Shown one piece after another: positions 34,534 to 48,000 of a stretch of DNA of 64,000 nt. This DNA comes from Agrocybe praecox. Lineage: Eukaryota; Basidiomycota; Agaricomycetes; Agaricales; Agrocybaceae. Location: positions 807,945 through 871,944 of the forward strand of contig OZ024852.1 in assembly GCA_964017145.1 (NCBI GenBank). The letters are read 5' to 3'. Position numbers and translations under genes: made by a program. Under the pieces are notes generated by a model. The model had not been told where the DNA came from. It was given only the letters and a program-made list of their open reading frames with translations, and did no database searches. The stretch's first letter is position 1. Each line of letters opens with the position of its first letter.

Positions 34534-35980
34534 TTTGCTTTCCACGAATTCCCCCTTCTCATTTTCACATGCCTTGGACACTTTCTCGACCCCCTTTCGG
34601 ACTCTTACCATTCCTCAACCCCAGCCTGCACCTTTTTCATCGTCTGATTCACCTAACTAATATTGGTTCTTGGTTTTAAAGGTATCCTTCTGCCCTAGAC
34701 CGATTGCAAGAATTAGAACGACCCTTTCCTCCCGTATTGTATCTACTCATTACCCCACCTTGGATCATCTTGGATTCCGATTGACTGCGCATGGTCCTTC
34801 GGTCAATCTTCCCCGGATATTCTCCATAATTACTTATACCCAAGCTATCGTACTACTCACTCCTTCGCTGCATATTTCACTTAGTGCAATACACATGAAT
34901 CCATAGCATCTTTAGGCTATTTATGTTTTCTTTTTTTCTGCTTCATTTTCCGCCCTTAAGCGTGAAAAACATGATGCATGACATGCATGACCAGTCACGT
35001 CACCTGGTGGATACTTTTACTTTTCGAACATTCGGCGCCAAAATTTGGTCTCCAGTAGAGTAAAGAGCCTGTATCCAACGCCGATCCTCAACAGTGAAAG
35101 TAGCAAAAGGAGACTATTCAGAAAACACTCCGACTTAGGTTTATTTTCAGAAGGGCATCTTTCTCTCGCGCCAGGGGAATTCGTTTTCACTTCGACACTG
35201 CCTGGACGCTTCTTTAGCTATAGCAGTAGCCAAGCATCCCGGTCACGGTCTCACAGTCAAATTTCCGATATCCCATTTGCACCCGAAAGATTACTCGAAT
35301 TCTTTGTGGGGCCTGTGCGAATTGATCAAGTTCGTACCTGCAGTTCCAACCGTTCCAACGTGCCCCGTTATTAGAGTTAATACTGCCATGAACACATCCC
35401 CTCGTATGGGTATTTCTTTGAAAGATGATTTCAGTACTACTGACCGCTGCATTGGCTAGGTCTTTTACTGGTCTGCCGAGTTATACAGAAAACAAAGTCA
35501 CAAAAATTTAATAAAAAACAGAGAAGTCGAGTAGGAAGCATTGCTAGCCAAATTATAATTTTCGGTAAAAGTAACGTAAATTGAGTATGGTCGCTGTCAA
35601 TAGCAACATAGGCGCGTCCTCTGCGGTTGACAATAATCGAAGTCTGAAGCGCGTCGTGTCGGGTCGTGTCTTGATTCGATGCGTCCAGAACCCAAACCCT
35701 GCTTATTAGAGATACGGAATGCACATTCTACAGGTACAATAAGCCATTAGGCAACTGGAGATTTCTATGTTTTTGGTATTTCAATAACAGAACTTGAGGT
35801 TGCTTATTTCAGGTCCGTTGTGTGATTAAGCGCCCATCAGTACCATTTATATCAGCCTTATTTCTATTAATCCCTAGATTGCCTCTTAATTTTATCTTTT
35901 CTTTAACATGATAGAATTCAAATATACATATGGTACAAGTGTCTTTAGGTCGTTGAAGGCGAAGTGAGGAAGTAACGTCC
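34534..35980. other. Intergenic region, 1.4 kb
   Basis: This is the 3' flank of the She3-like gene and 3' flank of the convergent RD-repeat gene. Parts (about 34780-34890 and 35325-35420) are the likely source, or a sister, of the segment at 6637-6815. A palindromic GTCACGTCAC lies near 34995. Short frames are not supported as genes. Confidence 0.45.
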
Positions 35981-38900
35981 TCAGTCCCAGTCATTATCGG
36001 CAGTCCAGTCATTCTTTGTCTCTTCATACTTCCCATCATCACCGTGGTTATCACCGTCGCTTTCTTCTCCTTCCTCTCCTGATTTATTTACTTTATCTCC
36101 CTCATGTCCCACTTTCTCTGTTCCATTTCCCTCACCCTCACCCTCTTCTTCACCCTCTTCGTCAGAATCATCTTCAACATCACCTCCGAAACCTCTCATT
36201 TTTCCAAGGACCATCGGATCCTTATTCCGACTTTTACCGCCACGTCTGGTTTTCTTCTTCTTTTTGGGTGCTACCTCTGAGCTTTCCTGTGCATTTTCTT
36301 CTGAGAAATTTGGATTCCATAGATTCCCGGATAATGCATCATCTACACGAACAAAAGAAATCGATTAACAATGAATGACTTCAGCATGTAGGGACCAATA
36401 AAGGAAACTGTACCTTTTTTCTTTTTCGGTGACTGCAATCCTCCACCAAACTTTTTCTTGGGCTTATTCTCGCGCCCCTTCTCTCGTTGTGCTCGGACAA
36501 GACGGTCCATGTCGCGACAAATGCCTTTTTTACAAGTAGTTCCATGAGTGGGGCAAATCAATACGGGTTCCTTTTTCTTATCTCGATTCCAGATATCGGT
36601 CCATTCTGTTGGGAATTCCCAGGATGTTGTACCAGTATCGGCTTGCTTAACGTCGTCTACTGAGACTCCCCACTCGGCTGCTAGCTCATCCATTGACTTG
36701 ACAGGGCCGCCCCATTCTGCTGCTGCTTGAGCTGCTGAAGGACCACCTCCCCATTCTGCCGCTGCTTGAGCTGCTGGAGGACCACCACCACCCCATTCCG
36801 TTTCTGAACCACCCCCACCCCATTCGGCCTCTATCTGGGCTGCTGATAGGGTTGAAGGCACCCATGAGCCATCGTCGACAGGGCCTCCCATTTGTAAATC
36901 TTCCATCGCTTCAGTGGGCGGTTCTTCCTTTTGCTTTCCTTTGCCCTTGTCGTCCGTGGCAATCATGTCATCCTTCACATCAGTCATTTCAATATCTTTA
37001 TGTCCCGGAGGAGTGGGAGGAAGTTGAAATGGAATGGACATCCAATTATTGACGGGCTCGTCCGGCCAACCGAATTCCATTCCATTATCTTTGTTCTTGG
37101 TGGTTTCACTTTTTGTATAATCCCTCCAGCCAGTGTTACCACCTCTGCCTGTTCCTCTATCTTTGCCCTTTCCGTGTCCGCGTCCTCGATCCTCGCCGCG
37201 GCCACGACCACGACCTTCGCCTCGCCCACGAGAACCACCGCGTCCGCCTCTTGGATTGACGGAACCTCCTATTGACAGGTTAGCACGCTTTCGGCTGTCA
37301 TTTTGATAGGTGAGCTTGCCATGTTTATCGAACTGAGTTTCTGTCTTCCGTTTATTAGATGAAGATTGCTCGGTAGTAGATTTTTTCCAATCGGTGTCGT
37401 ATGCATCTCTGGTCCACTCCGTATTGCGCGTATGTTCATTCTCCTTCTCTTCAGGCTTCTTGGGCAGGTCAAAAGGTTCGTCAGCCCAAACAAACTTATG
37501 AGAGCTAGAAGATCTCTGATGACTGTGTGACTCAGATTTTCCTCCTCCTTCACGGCTACCACGATCAGCACGATCGCGACTTTTGCTTGGTCCACAGCCT
37601 TCGCCCCGACTGCGACCTTCGTTGCGACCTTCACCTCGATCACGGCTACGACCATCGTCTTTGTCTCGTCCTTTTCGAGCTTCACCTCGATTTCGATCAC
37701 GACTGTGGTCTCTGTCCCTTCCTTTTCGACCGTCATCTCGTTGTCGATCATGACTGTCATTTCTGTCTCGTTCCTTTCGACCTTCACCTCGGTGTCGATC
37801 GCGGCTGTCGTTTCTGTCTCGTTCCTTTAGACCTTCGCCTCGGTGTCGGTCACGGCTACCGTCTCTGTCTCGTTCTTTTCGACCTTCACCTCGGTTTCGA
37901 TCACGACTGTTGTCTCTGTCTTGTCCTCCTCGACTTTCATCTCGATTTCGACTATGACCATTATCTCGGTCGCGTCCTCCTCGACCTATAGACGAAAGTA
38001 CCATTGTTAAATCTATTCGAGCATGTACGATAATCAAGTGGGTCGACTTACTAGATGTATCTCTTTCTTTCTGGCTCGATCGAACAAAATCACTGGATTT
38101 ATCTTTATCGGCAGTCTCGCTTTGGCTTTGGCTTCCCTTAATATTTTCGTTCAGCCATCTCGTAACGTAATCGTCAGTAGGTTCGCGCTCTTCCTTTTGG
38201 ATAGGCGCTGCCCAAATATCATCGTTGCGTACATGCCCGGACCAGTCGGGAGTCGGTTCCTTCCGCCGTGATCGTTCCTCGCGTTTGGCAGCGGAAAGTC
38301 GTTCTAAACCTGGAGGTGCGCGATCTACTTCTTTATTCTTGTCATTTGAGTGTTTACTCGAATGACGTTCTTTCTCTAATGCCCAACCTTGCTTTTTATC
38401 TTTCTTGGGCGAGTGCGGTTCTGCCCCTAACGTAAAATATCAAGAAAAACACTTCGTAGCAATAATATGTGAACATACACGACTGAACAGCAGGGGATGC
38501 AGAAGGCGGGGAAGTGACAATGCCCCAAGGAGAATTGAGGTTCGACGACGGGGGTGTATTTGTATCTCTCTTTGAAGACTGACGCTCTGCATGCGGCAGT
38601 TTGAGAGGTTTTGCCCCTGGATAAATAGGATCAGATTAGTTTCAATTCGGATATGAGGGTCCTTGGACAAACAGGCATTGACTGGGCCACTGGGTGGAGC
38701 TTCCGCCAGAGGCGATTTCCCCGGCACCAGGGAGGGTGACTTGATCGTCGCCCACCCAGATGATCCTGACTTCTTCTCTGTGGTTGTGAAATGCTTGAGT
38801 GGAATGGGTTTGCCCCCTACAAAATTCGCTATCAAAAATGGGTTTTGTGTGGAAGGAAAGGTTCAGCCTTACATTTTCCTGTTGATGTCGATGCCATTGA

Positions 38901-39985
38901 TTGGAAAGGTTTAGTGACATCTGCGTAACTTATATGGGACTCGAAATATCGACGATGATAAGTTCAATCATACCTATCGGCGACGAAGGATCCTTCGGTA
39001 GTGAGTCAGAGTTTTTTCGATCTGCTGTTGATGTTTAGTATGCCTTCAAAGAATTGACGGAAGATTCAATCACACCTGCTGGCGACGATGGTCGTTTCGG
39101 CAGTGAATCGGGAAGCTTCGGCGGGTCGAGTTTTTTCCACCCTGCTTTCGCAGAGTCGGCAGGATGAGGGTCAGATGCTGTGGCACCTACCCACTGTGAA
39201 GACCCAACAACTACGAAAAAGATATGAGATATGAATTGACTGTACAAGGTTGTAACGAAATCAAATTACCAGGGCGTATCTCAACCTTGGGAGGCGGGGC
39301 TTTCCTCTCTGCAGGAAGAGGCCTACAAAGCTTCTTGTTAGTGTGATCTTCAGGCGGCACTTCACACCAGTGCGTTTCTGGATAAGGCTGTACAATGGAG
39401 CTGATAGTAGCACCCAGATCAAACGATCAGGCAGGGGTTTCCTGAAAAGAAAACCATGTGCTTACTCTTTCCCTGGGACCCAGCCAATAAACCATCTTCG
39501 CGTAACGGGTATTTCTTTCCAACCTGGATGGAAGTTGATGACTCCATTAAGCATATACAGATAATTTCGAAGAATGCGCACCGTCTTTCTGTGCGTCGCG
39601 TCCCTTGGCGTAGAAACTGTGGAAGACTTTGGTCACGCTATTCTCCTCCAATGAATCTGGATTTCTCAAGATCTCTTTCCAACGATGCTCGCCCAGAAAC
39701 GCGCCATGTTCAGTGAACAGTCTTGAAAGCTCGACTAGTATCATTCCACGGGCCTACAAACACGCTTTGTTTCATTTTGATATCAATGAGATAGAGAGAT
39801 GCAGGTACCTTCGGTTTGTGGTATATCGATATGAGATGATCAGGGCCTACACATTCTGCTATCCACTTTGCACATTGCTTCTGGTCCTCGTCAACCAGCC
39901 AATTCGCGTTTAGTGGATATGGTTGATAAACAGTAAAGTACCGCGTATCCTCTTCAACAACAGGAGACTTGGGGCGCTTAACCAT
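35981..39985 (-). CDS. Large disordered RD/RG-repeat protein
   Basis: The start at 39985 gives MVKRPKSPVVEEDTRYF and a folded-looking N-terminal segment of about 95 residues (QPYPLNANWLVDEDQKQ, YHKPKVPASLYLIDIKMK). Many small exons then encode charged, Pro/Ser-rich linkers (WATIKSPSLVPGKSPLAE, EREPTDDYVTRWLNENI). The large exon at 38037-36409 holds a 17-residue tandem repeat of the type DR-x-RGEGRKERDR-x-x-SR, then an RG-rich stretch and four E-W-G-G-G repeats with A-A-Q-A-A-A linkers. The C-terminus is Lys-rich (KKKKKTRRGGKSR) and very acidic, ending at 35981. Such RD and RGG sequences are common in RNA-binding or splicing-related proteins, but no RNA-binding fold is recognised. I do not know its function. 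Exon boundaries in the 38.0-39.7 kb part are approximate. Confidence 0.65.
37660..37990 (-). repeat. 51-bp tandem repeats encoding RD units
   Basis: About six imperfect 51-bp units encode the 17-residue RD/GEG repeat of the disordered protein. Copies differ by scattered substitutions and by one unit with altered spacing. Confidence 0.7.
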
Positions 39986-40940
39986 GGTTGCTCTTCAAAG
40001 ATTATGGCGTTTTCGAAGAGCACTCGCCCTTTTCATGGGATGTTCTATAAGGTTCCGTCGAGTTCTTCGACGTCAGTGTATTGGACAAAAGAGGCCTCGA
40101 GGCAAAAAACAAGGATGTCCACTTCAAGATTACGCGGAGATCAACCGAGTTCCACGATGGGATAAAGGACAGAATAGTTCACACGTCCATACTATTCCAT
40201 CATGTCATTATTGTTTCCGTCGCAGTATTAAGTCATACAGAGTCATGTACACATATGCAGGAGGTACATGTAAGTACATAATAGGATTCAAAACAACAAA
40301 AATCAGCCAGTATACAGACCAGATACAGGTAGGTTCAAGATCAGTCGATATCTAGTAAACACGTACTAATGTTGATTATAGCTACCGGGATACCGGAATA
40401 CTAGGGGCACTCCGGAAAAAGCTTGCCAGTCTCCGAGTCTATGCCAATAAGGCTCCTTCAAGTTGCTAACCAGCGAGGAAGGTGATGCGCTCAGCGCTGG
40501 TGTTGCTGCGCATCGCAGTAGTGTAGGGCCGGTGCAGAGTGTTTGCAAACGCGTTGATGTACAATAGCCATCTTTACGAGGCCCGTATATGATTTATTTA
40601 CAGGACGAGTGATGGCCGCAGACAAAAGAAAAGGCGGAAAAAAATGATGGAGAAAATAAGTTTGTATGTAGTACACCGAGAGGTCGGTATAAAGAGCCGA
40701 TTAGCTAATCACGACTCGCTTTACCGGGGCTCTTGACTGTACTCATTGCTGATTCACATCTTTCTTGCTTTCCAAACTGTTCTTTCCTTATCGTTTGCTC
40801 CCACCCAACTATAGAAGAAACAACTATAAGTTATTCGCAGCTTCATGCCTGGGGTTGCTCTCCTCCCTAACAGTCCACCAGGGAACGGACCATTCAACAC
40901 GAGTAAGTGGATGCCTGTTGACAACCTGCAGAAGCCAACC
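39986..40940. other. Divergent intergenic region and 5' leader
   Basis: This holds the promoters of the RD-repeat protein (minus) and of the deubiquitinase (plus). A 129-residue plus-strand frame at 39969-40355 has no recognisable domain and starts inside the minus gene, so I do not call it. The stretch 40787-40940 is the part copied to 5718-6108. Confidence 0.45.
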
Positions 40941-43900
40941 ATGGCTCTAGCCGCTGCAAATGGCACCCATCAAGCTGAAGTTTCTGTTGCGGAAATCAAG
41001 AACAAGGCAAAGGAAGGTGTGAATAAAGAGGCCCGCGGTGTTTCTGCTATCACTCTCATTAAGACGGCTCGTTCGCAAATCCTTGCCGCGAAAGACCAAG
41101 AGGCCAGGGGGGACCTTCGATCGGCATATGCATCTTATATCAGAGCTGCAACCCTGGCGAAGATGACGATGGACTCACCTGAGTATCAGCAGGAATCGAA
41201 AGGGAAGGGTGGTGTGGTCAGAAAGGAGCTGAACGAATTTCTTGCTGTACGTCGTTTGGACATTCATTGCAACGAAAAATGAACGGATTTCTACTCTACC
41301 CTTTTAGCATGACGGCAAGGATATAGGTGCTAGGACGACTTCTGTTGAAGATAAACTAAAGGTCATCGAGAAGGCTCACGCAAGGTGAGCTTTCTATATA
41401 TAACGTCTTTATACAATATCCTGAGTTTACCCAGTGAGAACCAACAAGCGCCTTCGCCTCTTGGCGGTTCAATAGCAGACCGTATGCGAGCACTACAGGA
41501 CAGCGGTTTGTCACTCGGACCAAGCAAGCTTCGGGATTTCCCTAGGGAGATCCCAAATGTCCCTTCATCTCCTATTTCTCCACGAACTCTCCCCCCTGCC
41601 CCACAGTACACAGGGAATAAATCCGATTCTCCTGCCCTCTCTCCATCAACTCCTACCGCTCATACATTCGTTTCGTCTTCGTCATTCGGGCCACCATCTC
41701 CATCCTCGTCTCCGTCTTCATCTCCACCAAGCGCTTCTCTCCTTAGCAAATTCGATATAACTGGCTTTAATCAAGCTTTCCCTTCAATCGACGAGTTAGA
41801 TGAACACCCAGCTTTTTCTCTTCCTTCTGTACCAGCATCCTCCCCCAAAATGAACGGCATAGGGCTACTTAATGGAGATTCGTCACCGTCTCCTCTAACA
41901 TCTTTCCGAAATTTCACAGTACCAATTGAGCGACCGTCAAGCACACCGATTACACCTACTACTAACAATTTCTCCAGTCGACCTCCTTCTCCAGTTTCTG
42001 GTAGGCCAAATATACCCCATAAGCCATCTGGCCTTTCCAATGGAATTAAAATACCTACCACATCCCCAACTGGAAGCTCCAATGTTGTCTTTCCAAAGGA
42101 CCTGCTATCCTACATCCAGCAGTACAAAGTCCTTCTTCTCGATGTTCGAAACCGTGAAGCTTTTGATCGAGAACACATCAAAGCCAACGCCGTGGTATGC
42201 ATCGAGCCTCCGATCTTAATGCGGGATGGGTATGTATTCGCACATATTATGATGTCAACTGTATAACTTATCATTGTACCTTGAGTTTGACGGCAGAATC
42301 CTTAGAAAATGCTCTAGTCGTTAGTCCACGCCAAGAATCATCCTTATTCAGCAATCGCGACAAGTTTGAACTTGTAGTCATCTACGACGAATCGTCTCAG
42401 TCATACGGAGGCGAACGATCTCCGCTGGCGGTCTTGATGCGCATTATGTTCGAAATGGAATTCAAGAAGAAGATTAAGAATACCCCAATGATGCTTATTG
42501 GGGGGATCGATGCCTGGAAGAAAACAGTGGGTGAGACTGAGCTCATCAGGGGGATATCCCAGTTGGAGATAGAAAAGCCAGTTCCAACAAAAAACGGTGC
42601 TGCTTGGTTCTTGACATCGTCAAATTCGGCCTCAGCGAGTGGTCCAAACAGTACCTCTGTCCCTGCACATAACACAGGAGCTGTTCATGAACTTTGGCAA
42701 CCTCGAAGACCGGAACAAAGCGACACGTTCGCCGAGCACCGGCCTACCACGTCATTAGACCAGTCTGCGCATGCCAGGTTTGTGTATACAATAACGACAA
42801 GTCGTTTGTTTCTGATTTTTATTTTGGTAGAATGCCCGCTGATGCAGGATACAATAGCATATTCCTTCCCAACACTGACAGACCTTTGCAACGTCGACCT
42901 GCCGTTGTTCGGCCCAGCTCCGGCTCAATCTCATATACCCGCAGTATGAATGATACCGTAAGTTTAATACCTCGCGCAACATTTGTACCTGTTTAATCTT
43001 CTGTTAGATCACATCCCCTGCTTCGAATGTCATTCCCCTGCCCAACGGTTCTGCGCTGCCATCAGGTTCTTCTATAACTTATCCACAATTCCCACGACGC
43101 GTATCACCCAACGCGTCCGGATCCAACAATCCCTTTACAGCTCTTTCAGCACAGTATGACATCACATCCCCCCCTCAAGCATCCATCAATCCGTCTCAAT
43201 TGTCACGGAGACGGAGCGACTTTGTCGATCAATCTCAAGAGGCGCTATCGGGTCTCCACAATGTCCCTAGACCACCACCGATTGACTATCCGGAGTTGAC
43301 GTCACCTACAATAGTCCGCCCACCGCCTGTAGCTGCCTCCGCGCTCGAAAGACAAGATAATCGGCCTCGTGTTCAACAGGCCAATTCTCCCTTTTCGCCA
43401 TCAGGTCCTAAGCCTCCACGTATCCAGTCAGATTATCCAGTTCCATATTGGGCGGACACTCAAATTGGAACGTCTGGCCTCAAAAATTTGGGCAACACAT
43501 GCTACATGAATGCCCCAATCCAGTGCCTCAGCGCTACTGTGCCGTTCTCTAGATTTTTCACTGGTATGAATTTTGAGTCGAATCTAATTTCATTCTATAC
43601 TCATTGATTACAGAGGGCCGTTGGAAGAACGCTGTCAATTATACCAATACTCTGGGCTCTAAGGGCCAGTTGACGGGAGCATTCGCGAAGTTGTTGCATG
43701 AAATGTGGGGTGGTGATTTACCCTACCTAACGCCTATCGAATTCAGGGTAAATACCTTTCAAGGCTCGAGTCGATTTTTGTCATTCTAACAAGCGGTACA
43801 CGACAGAAAAATATCTGCCAATTGAAGTCACAATATAACGGATCGGATCAGCACGACTCACAGGAGTTTTTAAGTTTCTTGATTGATGGGATTCATGAGG

Positions 43901-44908
43901 ACCTTAATCGTATTATTGCAAAACCTAATTATACCCGGACACCCGACGAAGAGGCTGAATTGGAGAGATTACCACCACAGATTGCTAGCGATAAAGAGTG
44001 GCGTGCGTGGCGGTCGCGGAATGATAGTTTAATTGTAGATTTCTTCCAAGGACAGTTCAGAAACAGGCTGCAGTGCTTGACTTGCCACAAGGTATGCATG
44101 CAAAACATGTGTTCTGTGCCGAACAATCGCTAAATCGGAGAACCCCAGACATCAACGACATATAACGTGTTCTCAATATTGCAACTTCCTATACCCCATG
44201 GACGAAGCGGCAAAGTCCCGATTGAACGGTGTCTAGATGCCTTCTTCAATGAAGAAATCCTGGAAAAGGATGATGCTTGGTACGTTACGCTGCGTCATAG
44301 TTGGCTTCGAACTGGCTGGATATTCACACACATTTCCAATCAGGGATTGTCCACAATGCAAAACAAAACGACGTGCATCGAAAAAACTATCGTTGGCACG
44401 CTTACCCCCAGTGCTCATGATTCATTTGAAAAGATTCGAAGCCAATGGCCGATTCTCTGATAAAATTGATACATTCGTTGATTTCCCAATGAAGAGTTTG
44501 GATCTCACTAATTACATGCCTCCATCCTTGCCTCCCGGTATCGACAAGTCCCAGTTGAACGGAGGTCTTCCTATGTCACTCGACGACCCACAAACTCAAC
44601 TTCCTCCGTATCGTTATGATTTATATGGCGTAACAAATCATTATGGAAACCTTAGCAGTGGACATTGTAAGCACTCACTTTTACCTATTATATGCAACGA
44701 CCGACTCTTGGCTTAGATACCGCTTTTATCGCCTCGAGGGGCGGTTGGATGTATTGCGACGACAGTAGCGTCAAACCTGTTGATTCTAAACAAGTAGTGG
44801 TACGTTAGGGTTCTCTCTCAACTCTAAAGGTGCTCTCCGCTAATATATATGCGTATCAAATAGGGTCAGAAGGCATATGTCCTATTTTACAAACGAGTCC
44901 GATCATAG
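40941..44908 (+). CDS. Ubiquitin carboxyl-terminal hydrolase, Doa4/Ubp4/USP8-type (MIT-rhodanese-USP)
   Basis: I prefer the ATG at 40941 (CCAACCATGG); a frame from 40845 is also open. Exons 40941-41246 and 41308-41384 encode an MIT-like helical domain (TLIKTARSQILAAKDQEA). A Pro/Ser-rich linker and a rhodanese-like domain follow (VLLLDVRNREAFDREHIK, LIGGIDAWKK). The USP domain has the Cys box G-N-T-C-Y-M-N (Cys at 43500-43502), the Gln/Asp region SDQHDSQEFL, the zinc ribbon C-L-T-C and C-P-Q-C, and the His box split by an intron (SGH|YTAFIASRGGW, His at 44663-44665). It ends GQKAYVLFYKRVRS. MIT plus rhodanese plus USP defines the USP8/Doa4 type that removes ubiquitin from endosomal cargo with ESCRT-III. 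All catalytic residues are present. Confidence 0.92.
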
Positions 44909-45059
44909 AGTACACTTAATCATTCATAGTCCTCCCTTTCAACCATATTTACACCCCTTGCTGTAGCTGTCATCCATCTGTATAATAGCGTTCACATTTC
45001 CCATTTGGAACCCCAGGATATGTACTTTATAGTTAAATCATTTTCATGTTGGTCGTTGG

Positions 45060-48000
45060 TCATGATGTTGTCATACCCATGGATTTTCCGTTGGTTTCAT
45101 TCACCTCGAAGTGGCATTTGTGGCAAATCCAAATTTCCTGACCCTCCCGATGACCATTGACAGCCATTGAAGAATCTGGAGCTCGATAAAATGAAGGCGA
45201 AAATTGCGAACCACACCGGAAACATTCAGGTTCAGGTTCGGTGGTTGGTGGTATCACTTGAGGCACTTGGCCTTCGCTGCGAAGATTGAGAAGGGTATCC
45301 AGTCGCCGTGCCTTTCGCAGTAGACCGTGGGCCAGACCAACGGGAGCTTGCTTGTAGGCTTGGCAGTACACTTGAAGAGCCGTCTGGAAACAAAAAATCA
45401 TCATCAGTAAGACGTTTGTGGAGAATAATATCCCACGCACCTCTCCTCCTTCGTTAGTTTCACATATGTCATAAATGTCGCGTTTGCTGCAGTCATGTTC
45501 TTTGCATAATATGACAGCATTCATACAACCAGATTCGTCTTTGAAAGTTGTGATAGTGGTCGACTCTCGCCGACTACTCTTCACCTGGAGACATGGTTAA
45601 AATGAAACTTGAATCAGGCAGCGATAAGCAACCTACGGGCTGAATCTCAAAGCCAAATTTATGACCCTGTTTCCAAGCACAAGAGGCATGGAATTCTTTC
45701 GGGCAGTCGTAACAGCGAATTACAGCCCCTTCTATCTCTCCGCATAGACAACACTTCTGGATTATCATTAATTAATTAATATGATCATGTTGGACATCAG
45801 AGTGATTAACATACCGTTGACCATTTATGACGTGAGACTGTATTCAAGCCTTCAACCAAGCGAAGACGGGATGCATCCGTAAATGTGAGTTCGTTGGTAA
45901 ACACGGCACACAGTATATGTGCCCAGCCTTGGCCTTCAGTTGGTTTACAGGCTCTGAGGAAAGTGTCTGAAGGAGGCCATGGTTTCTTTCGCTTGTCTTC
46001 GTTTGCAGCCCGAGGACAGAGCAGACAGTCAGGGTTCTACATTCCAAGTTTAACAGAGGTCAGATACCAGTTATTAGAGAGCTGCTTACGATAGATGCTT
46101 CCTGTGTTTCTTCATTTTCGCAGAGTTCGCAAACCCATGAATCAGCAGATCCCGGATCAACTACAGCGCCACATGAGCCTGGATGGTTGAAGACCAAATG
46201 AGTACTAGGAAAACGGAAGTTGTATATATAGTTCATTACCAGCATGGACACGGAATTGGCACCGTTTGCACTTCAGGACTTTACCCGGAGGTCCTGTTTT
46301 AGAACAGGCAAGACATCGGTTCTGAGGTGCAATTGAGATAGTAGGCGGTGGTGTTGACTGCGCTGAAACATTCGTCTATAAAAATACGTTAAGAAAAGCT
46401 ATTTGTTTTGACACCAGTTTTTTTGCAAACTTACTCGTGATCGCTTAGTCGATGGACCTGCCAAAGGTGTGCCTTCCCTCTTCTCTCTAGTTTTCGAAGT
46501 CGGCACCGATTCTTCTCGTAGGGGACGAACGTTAAGGTCGGCATATTTCCGCCAATTAGTACCGCAGATATCGCAGAGAATATTTGTGGGCAGTCCTTTC
46601 GGAGCTTTCCACCAAACTTTGGACTCTCGAGTACGGCAGGCACCACAACTGGGTGTCTTGGAAGGCTGGGCGATGATGGAACTGTCGTCGTCGGACTGGC
46701 CGACCCGCTGACCATCTTCGGCCTCTTGGGGAGACCGATATTGCAAGATGACAGGTTTCGGAGGAGGGCCTGAAGCTCTCTTCCGGCGGTTTTCTTCGCC
46801 AAGTTTCTCACTTTCATAATTTTAGAAAGAGTCGAAAAAGAAAGGATAGAATACACTTTACCTTTTCCACTGACCGTAGAAGCGCACTACCTCGGGCATG
46901 GTGCGTGAGGCAACCTCATCTCGAACAGCGCGAAGCTCAGCCCCATGTTGTTGGATCGCATCTTCAAAGGCGACAACTTCTACTCTGCTCCAGTCTTTAT
47001 CGGTGTAAGAGGTTTCGTTCTTCTTCCACTAGAATCACCGGTCTTTAGCTCAACCGCAAGAGATTTCGAAAAGATTATGTATACCTTTTCCAAGCGAGTT
47101 GGAGTCACTCTAACACTGCTCATTGACCCATCCAGAGCCATAGCAGCCTCTGATAACCGTCGAATGACTTCTGTCAACCAATCCACGCTGGACTGCACTT
47201 TGGGATCATTTGAAAGGCGTTTCTTAATTTCCTCAACTATAAAGGTCTTAGCTACAGTCCAAGGCAAATGAATACACCTAACCTTCAGCCACTATGTGTT
47301 TGGCGTTAGATCAGTGTATTAGGTAAGCCTTAATAGGGGTGCTCACATTCCGATTCAGTAAATGTGTTGAAGATGCCCAGCACTTCAATGGTATTGTCTG
47401 ACCCCCTCTCTTCTATCTCTGCATTTGTGTTAGGATATTTTCATCAAGGCAAGAAGGTATTTCTTACCAGGCGGGTATGCATACGGGTTAGGTTCTGAAG
47501 GAACATTCGCTTGGAATTTGGGTCCCACGCGAGAAGCTGTTCGAGGAAATATAAGATCTTCCGAGTCTAAAAGAAAAGCAGTTGAGTTGGGTGAAAGCGT
47601 AGTATGGTAGTCAAAAATACCAAGTGTATCTTCTGCAACAGTATGTTGTCTGTCGAAAATTCATGAGCATATGTGATGTGGTAACCTTGGACATCATATA
47701 TAATGAAGGTAAGAGAATACTTACCCGAAATACCGGAAAGGCCACATGTTGAAATGTTTAACTGGAAGGTTCTCTTCGATTTCTGCCAGTGTTTTGTCTT
47801 TGCGAGGTCTGCCCCTGCCTCTGGCAGCAGGCGCATTAGACCTAACTTTAATGGTCGGTGTACTGTGGCGGATGTCGCGGCTGTCAACTTCCTCCTCATG
47901 GCGTCTTGAGCATGGTGCACACGTCCACCCATACCCTCTGGAAGGTTTCGCCATTAGAGGTGGCTGGACGCATCTCATATGAAAGTATTTCTTGCATCGG

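Noticed and set aside
37527..37991. 154-residue plus-strand frame with H-L-D/R-L-C-L repeats
   Set aside because: The repeats are the antisense reading of the RD repeat, which has the better context.
39969..40355. 129-residue plus-strand frame between the RD-repeat and deubiquitinase genes
   Set aside because: It starts inside the first exon of the minus-strand gene, is Arg-rich, and has no domain or homologue I recognise.
40845..40940. In-frame ATG at 40845 as start of the deubiquitinase
   Set aside because: The context is weak, and the duplicate at 5.7 kb keeps the ATG at the 40941-equivalent position in an ideal CCAACCATGG context.
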